Assembly: GCA_045649855.1 (NCBI GenBank)
Contig: JAZRQN010000120.1
Location: 1-34,873 of the forward strand
Origin: URNF01 sp045649855
Lineage (GTDB): Bacteria; Bacillota; Clostridia; Oscillospirales; Acutalibacteraceae
Direction of reading: 5' to 3'
Length of the DNA stretch: 34,873 nt
Made by a program: the position numbers and the translations under genes. Below are positions 7,628 to 14,313 of the stretch, in pieces. The notes below the pieces were generated by a model. That model did not search any database, was not told the DNA's origin, and worked only from the letters and a program-made list of their open reading frames with translations. Every line of letters begins with the position of its first letter. Within the stretch, counting starts at the first letter, position 1.

Positions 7628-8110
7628 TTGTTGCGTGTTGCGGTGATTTGTATCGGCAGTTTGAAAGAACGGTACTGGCGTGATGCTTGTGCAGAATACG
7701 AAAAACGGCTCGGTACATTTTGTAAATTGAGCATCGTGGAATTGGCGGAAGAACGCATTGCCGATTCGCCGTCTGCAGCTCAGATCGCACAGGTGTTGGA
7801 AGCGGAAGGCAAGCGCATTTTAGCTAAGATCCCTGCAGGTGCTGCTGTTGTTCCGTTGTGTATTGAAGGCAAGGAACTGTCTTCTCCTGCGTTGGCATCG
7901 ACGTTTGATAAGTATGCAAACGAGGGGAAAAGCGATATCGTGCTGATTATCGGCGGTTCTCACGGTTTGTCGGATGCGGTGAAAGAACGCGCTTCTTTGC
8001 GGCTTTCTATGTCGCCGATGACCTTTCCGCACCAACTTGCACGTGTGATGTTGTTGGAGCAGATTTATCGTGCGTTTCAGATTTCGTCGGGCGGCAAATA
8101 TCACAAATAA
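7628..8110 (+). CDS. rlmH: 23S rRNA (pseudouridine-1915-N3) methyltransferase
   Basis: RlmH is the small SPOUT methyltransferase that methylates pseudouridine 1915 in helix 69 of 23S rRNA on the 70S ribosome. The 160-aa length is typical. Signatures are 'VICIGSLKERYW' at the N-terminus, the SAM knot motif 'IIGGSHGLSD' and the C-terminal 'RLSMSPMTFPHQLARVMLLEQIYRA...GGKYHK'. The start is TTG at 7628, about 11 bases after GAGGAG. An adjacent in-frame TTG is also possible. Confidence 0.95.
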   Translation: MLRVAVICIGSLKERYWRDACAEYEKRLGTFCKLSIVELAEERIADSPSAAQIAQVLEAEGKRILAKIPAGAAVVPLCIEGKELSSPALASTFDKYANEGKSDIVLIIGGSHGLSDAVKERASLRLSMSPMTFPHQLARVMLLEQIYRAFQISSGGKYHK

Positions 8111-8112
8111 TG

Positions 8113-8146
8113 AAAGACGGCATAGCAAGGCTATGCCGTCTTTTTT
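8113..8146 (+). terminator. Intrinsic terminator after rlmH
   Basis: GACGGCATAGC (8116-8126) and GCTATGCCGTC (8130-8140) form an 11-bp perfect stem extended by A-T pairs, with six T following. Confidence 0.92.
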
Positions 8147-8155
8147 CGTTTTTCT

Positions 8156-8185
8156 GCATATTCGTCCGCTCACATTCATAAGCAT
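8156..8185 (+). promoter_or_regulatory. Candidate sigma-E promoter for spoIVA
   Basis: GCATATT (8156-8162), then 14 bases, then CATAAGCAT (8177-8185). This resembles the mother-cell sigma-E pattern (xATATT, 13-15 bases, CATACAxT). It lies 36 bases upstream of spoIVA, which is a sigma-E gene in Bacillus. The -10 part is imperfect. Confidence 0.55.
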
Positions 8186-8221
8186 GGAGTAAAGACAGTG
8201 TAATCACGGGAGGAAACGTAT

Positions 8222-9703
8222 ATGGCAACTGGCTTGGATATTTATCATGACATTGCACAGCGGACGGGCGGTGATATTTACATCGGCGTGGTAGGTCCTG
8301 TTCGCACGGGTAAATCTACTTTTATCAAACAGTTTATGGATACACTCGTATTGCCGAATATCGAAAACGAATATCAGCGCAATCGCGCAACGGATGAATT
8401 GCCGCAATCGGCAGGCGGCCGCACCATTATGACCACCGAACCGAAATTCGTCCCCGAACAAGGTGTGCAAATCTGCGTAGGGGATGAGGTGGGCATGCGT
8501 GTGCGCCTGATTGATTGCGTGGGGTATATCGTTCCTTCGTCTTTGGGGTACATCGAGGAAGAACAGCCGCGCATGGTGAAAACACCGTGGTTTGAGGAAG
8601 AAATTCCTTTTAATATGGCAGCGGAAATGGGCACTCAAAAGGTCATTTCCGAACATTCCACCATCGGTTTGGTGGTAACCACCGACGGCAGTATCACCGA
8701 CATTCCTCGTGAAGAATATGCGCAGGCGGAAGCGCGTGTCATCGGCGAATTGCAGACCATCAACAAACCGTTCGTGGTATTGCTCAACTCGGTTCATCCC
8801 GATGCACCCGAAACGACCGCGCTGGCGTTGCAAATGCAAGAGGCGTACCACGCCCCTGTGATGGCGGTGAACTGTCAGGAGATTACCGAACCGCAAATTC
8901 GGGATATTCTGCATCGGATGCTGTTTGCGTTTCCGGTAGCGGAGATCAACGTGGTGTTGCCTAAATGGTTGCTCACGTTGCCGCGCGATCACGCGATTCG
9001 CCGTGCGGTATTTGACGGGGTGGGGCAAGCGGTAAAACCGATTGAAAAGATTGGTGATGTCAAGGCGCTGGAACAAGCGGTCTCTGCCTGTGAATATGTG
9101 GAATCCGCTAAAATATCCGCCGTCGAATTGGGAAAAGGCAGTGCGGAACTGTCAGTGTGTATGCACCCCTCGCTCTTTTATCGAATTTTGGGTGAACAAA
9201 CGGGGATATGCCTGCGCGATGAGGGCGAGTTGATGGCAGAATTGTTGCGTATGGCGGATATCTGCAAGAAATACGAGCGCATTCGCGGTGCTATCGAAGA
9301 AGCGGAAGCGACAGGCTACGGCATTGTGATGCCTGACGTATCCGAAATGACGTTAGAAGAACCCGAGATCATCAAACAGAGCGGCAGATACGGGGTACGC
9401 TTGTCAGCCGCGGCACCGTCGTTGCATTTGTTGCGCGCGGACATTCACACGGAAGTTTCCCCGATCGTGGGCAGCGAGAAACAGTCGGAAGATCTGGTGG
9501 CGTATTTGCTGAAAGAGTTTGAAGAAAATCCGTCCAAAATTTGGGACTCCAACATCTTTGGCAGTTCCCTGTACGGCTTGGTAAATGAGGGTCTGCATAC
9601 CAAACTGCACCATATGCCGACCGATGCGCGACTCAAAATCAAGGAAACGGTGGAACGTGTCATCAACGAGGGCTGTAACGGACTCATTTGTATTATCGTA
9701 TAA
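8222..9703 (+). CDS. spoIVA: Stage IV sporulation protein A (coat morphogenetic ATPase)
   Basis: SpoIVA polymerises with ATP hydrolysis into the basement layer of the spore coat around the forespore and is anchored by SpoVM. The 493-aa length is normal. The N-terminus carries the Walker A motif GPVRTGKS at residues 25-32, followed by 'LIDCVGYIVP' and the conserved 'GTQKVISEHSTIGLVVTTDGS' segment. The extreme C-terminus 'NEGCNGLICIIV' is the family's membrane-contacting end. GGGAGG lies nine bases before the ATG. It heads an apparent sporulation transcription unit with two membrane-protein genes. Confidence 0.97.
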   Translation: MATGLDIYHDIAQRTGGDIYIGVVGPVRTGKSTFIKQFMDTLVLPNIENEYQRNRATDELPQSAGGRTIMTTEPKFVPEQGVQICVGDEVGMRVRLIDCVGYIVPSSLGYIEEEQPRMVKTPWFEEEIPFNMAAEMGTQKVISEHSTIGLVVTTDGSITDIPREEYAQAEARVIGELQTINKPFVVLLNSVHPDAPETTALALQMQEAYHAPVMAVNCQEITEPQIRDILHRMLFAFPVAEINVVLPKWLLTLPRDHAIRRAVFDGVGQAVKPIEKIGDVKALEQAVSACEYVESAKISAVELGKGSAELSVCMHPSLFYRILGEQTGICLRDEGELMAELLRMADICKKYERIRGAIEEAEATGYGIVMPDVSEMTLEEPEIIKQSGRYGVRLSAAAPSLHLLRADIHTEVSPIVGSEKQSEDLVAYLLKEFEENPSKIWDSNIFGSSLYGLVNEGLHTKLHHMPTDARLKIKETVERVINEGCNGLICIIV

Positions 9704-9716
9704 GGAGAGTATCCAA

Positions 9717-9977
9717 ATGGAAGGACGACTGACAGAAACCACTACGGATCGTGCGCATGAACCAAATAAGAAAGTGGGGACGGGACGCGTGGTGCTGGTA
9801 CAATGTATCTGCTGTGCGGCGCTGGTTTTGTTCTTTTGGTTGTTTAAGCTGTGCGGCGGCGGTGCGTATATGCAGTTGCGATCCACCGTGATGAAAGCGC
9901 TGGAAAACAACGTGTTGATGGAAACGATCGCCCAAATGATGGATGATGGGGCAGACGTTGGGAGCGATGCGGCGTAA
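9717..9977 (+). CDS. Short single-pass membrane protein, possible reduced SpoIVFA
   Basis: The 86-residue protein has a polar Thr-rich N-terminus, one membrane segment (residues ~25-45) and a roughly 40-residue polar tail. TAAGGAG just after the spoIVA stop supports the ATG at 9717. Its stop overlaps the start of the SpoIVFB-like protease gene. SpoIVFA, the protein that holds and inhibits SpoIVFB, has the same topology and gene order but also an extracellular LytM-type domain, which is missing here. Assignment as a reduced SpoIVFA is inference from position and topology. I see no diagnostic motif. Confidence 0.7.
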   Translation: MEGRLTETTTDRAHEPNKKVGTGRVVLVQCICCAALVLFFWLFKLCGGGAYMQLRSTVMKALENNVLMETIAQMMDDGADVGSDAA

Positions 9978-10545
9978 GACGACCGATATACGAATCAGTC
10001 CTTTGTTTTTCGCCTTGTTGGCAACGTTGCTGTTATATGAACAAAAGAGCATCGCCGTGGGGTGTTTGGCGGCTTCTCTGTTACACGAGTGTGGTCATCT
10101 GCTGGTGATGTTGTGGCGACACGCGCCGCCGCGGCGTATCGTGGTGGGCGCTTTCGGGATGCGTATTGAACGGCAATCGTTGTTGTCGTTATCCTTTTTG
10201 GATGATTTGCTCATCGCGTTGGGCGGACCGCTGATGAACGGTCTGTGTTGTGCGGTGTTTTCACTGCTTGGAAAACATAATGCTGCCGCCATTCATTTGC
10301 TGATCGCACTGCTGAATCTGTTGCCGATACAAGCGCTGGACGGCGGCGAAATATTGCGATGTTGTTTATACCGCGCATTGCCGCAGGAAACGGCACAAAA
10401 ATGGATGCTCGTGTGTTCGTTGGCGGTGGTGTTTCCGCTTGGCGTTCTCGGCTTTTTCGTCTTATTGCAAAGCGGTTACAACGTATCGTTGTTGGTAGTG
10501 GACCTCTATTTGATCCTTTTGTTGATTTTTAAACGAAAAGATTGA
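9967..10545 (+). CDS. spoIVFB: SpoIVFB-like M50 site-2 protease
   Basis: The polytopic membrane protein of about 192 residues has the zinc-protease motif HECGH in 'ASLLHECGHLLVML' and the second metal-site segment 'LLNLLPIQALDGGEIL' (family N-P-x-x-x-DG). These are hallmarks of M50 intramembrane proteases. SpoIVFB cleaves pro-sigma-K in the mother cell during sporulation, and the position behind spoIVA and a small membrane protein fits that role. The start is uncertain: ATGs at 9943, 9946 and 9967 are in frame, and GGGAG is unusually close to the last. Coupling to the overlapping upstream gene is likely. A general M50 protease is the alternative. Confidence 0.85.
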   Translation: MRRKTTDIRISPLFFALLATLLLYEQKSIAVGCLAASLLHECGHLLVMLWRHAPPRRIVVGAFGMRIERQSLLSLSFLDDLLIALGGPLMNGLCCAVFSLLGKHNAAAIHLLIALLNLLPIQALDGGEILRCCLYRALPQETAQKWMLVCSLAVVFPLGVLGFFVLLQSGYNVSLLVVDLYLILLLIFKRKD

Positions 10546-10570
10546 AAAAGAACGATCAATATGCTATAAT
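10542..10570 (+). promoter_or_regulatory. Sigma-A-type promoter for the radical SAM gene
   Basis: TTGAAA (10542-10547) and TATAAT (10565-10570) are separated by exactly 17 bases. The -35 overlaps the stop codon of the SpoIVFB-like gene. The expected start of transcription is near 10577, only about 22 bases before the ATG. Confidence 0.85.
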
Positions 10571-10598
10571 ACCTCCTTGTGAAAAGGAGGTATTTTTT
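10568..10598 (+). terminator. Hairpin with T run overlapping promoter -10 and Shine-Dalgarno sequence
   Basis: AATACCTCCTT (10568-10578) pairs perfectly with AAGGAGGTATT (10584-10594) across GTGAA. The T run 10593-10598 follows. The 3' arm holds the ribosome binding site of the gene starting at 10599. In read-through RNA from the sporulation genes the hairpin would end transcription or block ribosomes. RNA from the promoter at 10542-10570 starts inside the 5' arm and would escape it. Confidence 0.75.
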
Positions 10599-12452
10599 AT
10601 GCCGCTTGATATTGAAAAAATTCTGCCTCTCGTTCAAAAGCCTGCGCGTTACAGCGGCGGCGAACTGGGGAGTGTGATGAAAAACAAAGAGGATGTGTTT
10701 ATCCGCTTTGCGTTTTGTTTCCCGGATTTATACGAGGTGGGTATGTCCCATCTCGGTATGAAGATTTTGTATGGACTGTACAACACCCAACCGGACACTT
10801 GGTGCGAACGCGTGTTTGCGCCTGATCTGGATATGGAACGCGAGATGAAAGCAAATGACATTCCGCTCTTTGCGCTCGAAAGCCGCGATCCGATCAAGGA
10901 ATTTGATTTCATCGGTTTTACTTTGCAGTATGAAATGTGTTTCACCACCACGTTGCATATGCTCGAACTGGCAGGATTGCCGTTGCTTGCGCGTGATCGC
11001 GATGAACAGTATCCGCTGGTGATCGCAGGCGGTCCTTGCACCTGTAACCCCTAACCGCTTGCGGATTTCTTTGACATCTTTATTTTGGGTGAAGGGGAAG
11101 AGGTCAATCTCGAACTGAACGACCTTTACCGTGAGCACAAGAAAAAAGGATATAATAAAAAAGCCTTTTTGCTGGATGCCGCCAAGATTGAAGGCGTATA
11201 CGTCCCTGCGTTTTATGACGTTACCTACTTTGAAGACGGCAGGGTGCAGGCGATTACGCCCAACGAAGATGTGCCTGCGACCGTCCGTAAACGCATTGTC
11301 AAAGATCTTGACACGATGTACTATCCCGACAATTTCGTAGTGCCGTTCACCGAGATCGTGCACGACCGTGCTTCTGCGGAGATTTTCCGTGGTTGTATCC
11401 GCGGTTGCCGTTTTTGTCAGGCGGGCTTTATCTATCGCCCCGTGCGCGAGAAGAGTGTGGATACCATCGATAAACAAAGCCACGCTTTGTGTCAAAATAC
11501 CGGTTACGAAGAATTTTCGCTCGCATCGCTGTCCACCAGCGACTATACCCAACTGGAAGCGCTGTTGCCGCGCTTACTCGAATGGGCGGAAAAGGAGCAG
11601 GTCAATATCTCGCTACCTTCCTTGCGCGTGGATGGTTTCTCGGAAGAACTCGCTAAGCGGTTGAACGTTTTGCGCCGCAGCGGTCTGACCTTTGCGCCTG
11701 AAGCAGGCACACAACGTCTGCGTGATGCAATCAATAAGAACCTGTCCGAACAAGAGATTTTGGAAACCGCTCGCCGCGCATTCTCGGGCGGTTGGACTCA
11801 GGTGAAACTGTACTTTATGAACGGTTTGCCTACCGAGACCACCGAGGATATCGAAGGCATTGCCTCGCTCGGTCAAAAAGTGGTCAATGTGTATTACAAC
11901 ACGCCCGACCGCACCAAAGGAAAGGGCGTTACCGTTTCCATCAGCGTTTCCTGCTTCGTGCCCAAACCGTTCACCCCGTTCCAGTGGGAACCGCAGGATA
12001 CGATGGAACAACTGGAAGAAAAACAGCGTCATTTGCTGTCCTGCCTCACCACCCGTAAAATTTCGCTCAGTTGGCACGATGCCAAAACCAGTTTTGCGGA
12101 AGTGGTGTTCGCGCGTGGCGATCGTCGCTTGGGCGCGGCACTTTTGGAAGCCAATCGCCGTGGTTTTAACCTCGATGCGTGGGACGAGCATTTTGACTTT
12201 GACGCTTGGATGGATGTGTTCAAAACGGTGGGTCTTGACCCTGCGTTTTATGCAAACCGCCGCCGTGAGTACACGGAAGTGTTCCCGTGGGATCATCTGG
12301 ATTACGGCGTGAGCAAAGCGTTCTTGCAGCGTGAGAACCAACAAGCACACGCCAGCACCACCACACCCAACTGCCGCGAAAAATGCAGTGGTTGCGGCGC
12401 AACTTGTTTCAAAGGAGGGATTTGTTTTGAAAACCGTCAGAATGAAGTTTGA
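10599..12452 (+). pseudogene. B12-binding radical SAM protein (TIGR03960 family) with in-frame TAA
   Basis: Two same-frame pieces read as one protein of about 617 codons. The first (codons 1-151) is the cobalamin-binding-like N-terminus ending 'GGPCTCNP'. TAA at 11052-11054 follows, and then the frame continues 'PLADFFDIFILGEGEE' into the radical SAM domain with CIRGCRFC (C-x3-C-x2-C cluster ligands) and 'SLPSLRVDGFS'. The family normally reads NPEPLADF here, so a single GAA-to-TAA change explains the stop. The downstream piece has no ribosome binding site, only a possible TTG at 11085. The strong promoter and ribosome binding site at 10583-10590 serve the first piece. Family members pair with the DUF2344 protein encoded next; their substrate is not established. 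It could be a true nonsense mutation, recoding, or a sequence error. Confidence 0.85.
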
Positions 12453-13065
12453 AAAACAGGGACGGGCAAAATACATTTCCCACCTGGATCTGAATCGCAC
12501 GATGACCCGAGCAGTGCGCAGAGCGGGTATTCCGATCTGGTACACTGAGGGTTTTAACCGCCATCCGTATATTACCTTTGCTGCACCGCTCTCGCTCGGC
12601 TTTGAAAGCGTGGCGGAACTGATGGAACTGAAACTCACCGAGGATATGCCGTTGTCTGAAGTTACCGCCCGTATGAACGCGGCGATGCCGGAAGGCTTAT
12701 CGGTTGTCGAAACGTTTGAAGCGGTTAAAAAGGTGCGCGAACTGGACAGTGCTTCTTATGTGATTACGCTGAATGTTACTGCTGATGCGGTGAATGCACT
12801 TCTTGCACAAAACGAGATATTGGTGGAAAAGAAAACCAAGAAAAAGGAAATGAAGACCATCGATATCCGTCCTGCATTTGAAAACGCGGTGGTAACACCT
12901 ACGCAGGACGGTTGCAAACTGGCTGTAACCCTGCCTTGCAACAGCGAAAACACGGTCAACCCGACCTTGTTTGTGTCTGCGCTTGAAAAGGTAACAGGCA
13001 CGCCGCTTGTGGCACAGGTGATGCGCTTGAGCTTGCTGGATAAAGAAGGCAATCCGTTCAGATAA
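12427..13065 (+). CDS. Radical SAM-linked protein, TIGR03936 / DUF2344
   Basis: The 212-residue protein begins 'VRMKFEKQGRAKYISHLDLNRTMTRAVRRAGIP' with the hallmark 'YTEGFNRHPYITFAAPLSLGFES', which defines DUF2344. These proteins are encoded beside, or fused to, the TIGR03960 radical SAM protein, as here. The pair's reaction is not established, though an RNA- or tRNA-related function is often suspected. I chose TTG at 12427, eight bases after GGAGG. It overlaps the end of the radical SAM frame by 26 bases, so the two are translationally coupled. ATG at 12442 is an alternative. The gene is intact although its partner carries a stop. Confidence 0.92.
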   Translation: MKTVRMKFEKQGRAKYISHLDLNRTMTRAVRRAGIPIWYTEGFNRHPYITFAAPLSLGFESVAELMELKLTEDMPLSEVTARMNAAMPEGLSVVETFEAVKKVRELDSASYVITLNVTADAVNALLAQNEILVEKKTKKKEMKTIDIRPAFENAVVTPTQDGCKLAVTLPCNSENTVNPTLFVSALEKVTGTPLVAQVMRLSLLDKEGNPFR

Positions 13066-13070
13066 CAACG

Positions 13071-13104
13071 AAAAAACTCCGATGCAATTGCATCGGAGTT
13101 TTTT
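13071..13104. terminator. Bidirectional terminator between convergent genes
   Basis: This is a perfect 34-base palindrome: six A, CTCCGATGCAA, its complement, six T. It gives an intrinsic terminator on both strands, serving the DUF2344 gene and the convergent regulator gene. Confidence 0.92.
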
Positions 13105-13105
13105 A

Positions 13106-14170
13106 TTAGAGAATAATATTGTATTTGGGCAATAAACCCAGTAAATGTTGTTTGTCGACAGCACCGCTGTCTGCCACCATTTTTTTGATGCGGTACTTGA
13201 TACTGCCTTCGGCAAGATAACACGCATCAGCAATCTCTTCGTACGATTTACCGTTTGAAAGCGCTTTTAAAATCAAGATGTCGGTATTGTCAAGATTGCT
13301 GAGCAACTTATCCACAATGAGCATTTCTCCCAGTTCGGGATCGCTGTAAAAGTTGTCCTCGCTCTCGGTGAATTGCAGAGCAGTTTCGCGCCGCTCTTGC
13401 CGTGCGGTGTCATCTTCGAGCGTCCATACCACCGAAACGGTCATATCCGACAGATAGGTGTGCTTTTTCAGCGCTTCATAGATGTATACAGCAGCCCTGC
13501 CGTATTGCTCGAAATTCATTTTGAGTGAACGGATGTACGGTCGATAGTATTCGGCGATTTTGGTTTCTGCACAACTGAGAATCGGCAGACGTTCCAAAGT
13601 GTCGGGAGCGCGTTCTCGTAACCGCCGCACCAGAGAAACCGCGGTGAAATCATTTGCGCAGATTACTGCGTCAAACTCGGTGATCTGCTTATAAAAATCT
13701 TCAAAACAACTTTCCAGTGAACCGTTGTTGACAAACACCTGTAACGTGTGGATATCCTCTTCACGCCACACGAACAAACTGTTTACGCGGCTGATATCCG
13801 CAATGGAGTTGGTGTTCACGCCGTACAGGGCAATGCGCTTTTTGTTGTCGGTTTTCAAGGTGTCCAACAGATTTTTCATCGACGTGTTGATGTCCGAACA
13901 GACACAGCTGTAAATGCAACCTGGCAGATGTTCGGATTGGTTGCATAACAGAATAGGGGAGATACCGCCGTCGTTTAATTGGCGAATAGCACCGGTTGTC
14001 CACTCTAAATCGGACGCGATGATAAACACCGTTTCACACTCGCGCGGCACTCTGTCGATGACCTCGCAAAACGGAATGCGTTTTTGACGCAAAACGGCGG
14101 TAAGACTGGTATGTAAATTTTTGCACCATAAACTGTTGGCGTATTTTGTGTCGGTTAAAATGGCTACCAT
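13106..14170 (-). CDS. Transcriptional regulator: LacI-type ligand-binding domain with C-terminal LuxR-like HTH
   Basis: The 354-residue protein begins 'MVAILTDTKYANSLWCKNLHTSL', the first strand and helix of a periplasmic-binding-protein fold. Segments such as 'KRIALYGVNTNSIADISR', 'FDAVICANDFTAVSLVRRLRE' and 'SLKMNFEQYGRAAVYIYEAL' are typical of LacI-family effector domains. Unlike LacI, there is no N-terminal DNA-binding domain. The last 65 residues (LDNTDILILKALSNGKSYEEIADACYLAEGSIKYRIKKM...) look like a LuxR/GerE helix-turn-helix. The start at 14170 is preferred over the upstream ATG because the promoter at 14187-14215 would start transcription inside the longer version, and GGGTGAT precedes this ATG. 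It is divergent from the DUF5107 gene, which it probably controls in response to a sugar (inference). Confidence 0.85.
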   Translation of the reverse strand: MVAILTDTKYANSLWCKNLHTSLTAVLRQKRIPFCEVIDRVPRECETVFIIASDLEWTTGAIRQLNDGGISPILLCNQSEHLPGCIYSCVCSDINTSMKNLLDTLKTDNKKRIALYGVNTNSIADISRVNSLFVWREEDIHTLQVFVNNGSLESCFEDFYKQITEFDAVICANDFTAVSLVRRLRERAPDTLERLPILSCAETKIAEYYRPYIRSLKMNFEQYGRAAVYIYEALKKHTYLSDMTVSVVWTLEDDTARQERRETALQFTESEDNFYSDPELGEMLIVDKLLSNLDNTDILILKALSNGKSYEEIADACYLAEGSIKYRIKKMVADSGAVDKQHLLGLLPKYNIIL

Positions 14171-14186
14171 AACATCACCCAATAGT

Positions 14187-14215
14187 ATTATAACGATATG
14201 TTGATGATATTGCAA
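14187..14215 (-). promoter_or_regulatory. Sigma-A-type promoter of the regulator gene
   Basis: On the minus strand TTGCAA (14215-14210) and TATAAT (14192-14187) are separated by 17 bases. Transcription would start near 14180, giving a leader of only about ten bases. An inverted repeat TTGAT-9-ATCAA (14201-14219) overlaps the -35 and spacer and may be an autoregulatory site. Confidence 0.75.
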
Positions 14216-14218
14216 TCA

Positions 14219-14249
14219 AAAAAAGCGGTGAAAATTCACGAGCTTTTTT
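14219..14249. promoter_or_regulatory. Inverted repeat between divergent promoters, candidate operator
   Basis: The dyad reads A6-GC-g-GTGAA-aa-TTCAC-ga-GC-T6. The two halves are near-perfect mirror complements, centred at 14233/14234. It lies just behind the -35 regions of both divergent genes, where a regulator could act on both. It could also fold as an RNA hairpin, but neither gene's transcript would contain all of it, which favours a protein-binding site. Confidence 0.6.
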
Positions 14250-14252
14250 GCC

Positions 14253-14281
14253 TTTTGCAGAACGAGGAAAATAAGTATACT
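14253..14281 (+). promoter_or_regulatory. Candidate promoter of the DUF5107 gene
   Basis: TATACT (14276-14281) is a good -10. The best -35 at 17 bases is TTTTGC (14253-14258), which is weak, or TTGCAG with 15-base spacing. A weak -35 would suit an activated promoter next to the dyad at 14219-14249. Confidence 0.5.
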
Positions 14282-14313
14282 GATACTAACGAGCATGCAA
14301 AGGAGTAAGCAGT

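Noticed and set aside
11085..11140. Separate start for the second half of the radical SAM gene
   Set aside because: Only a TTG without a ribosome binding site is available, and it lies in the middle of a conserved segment, so the piece is better seen as part of an interrupted gene.
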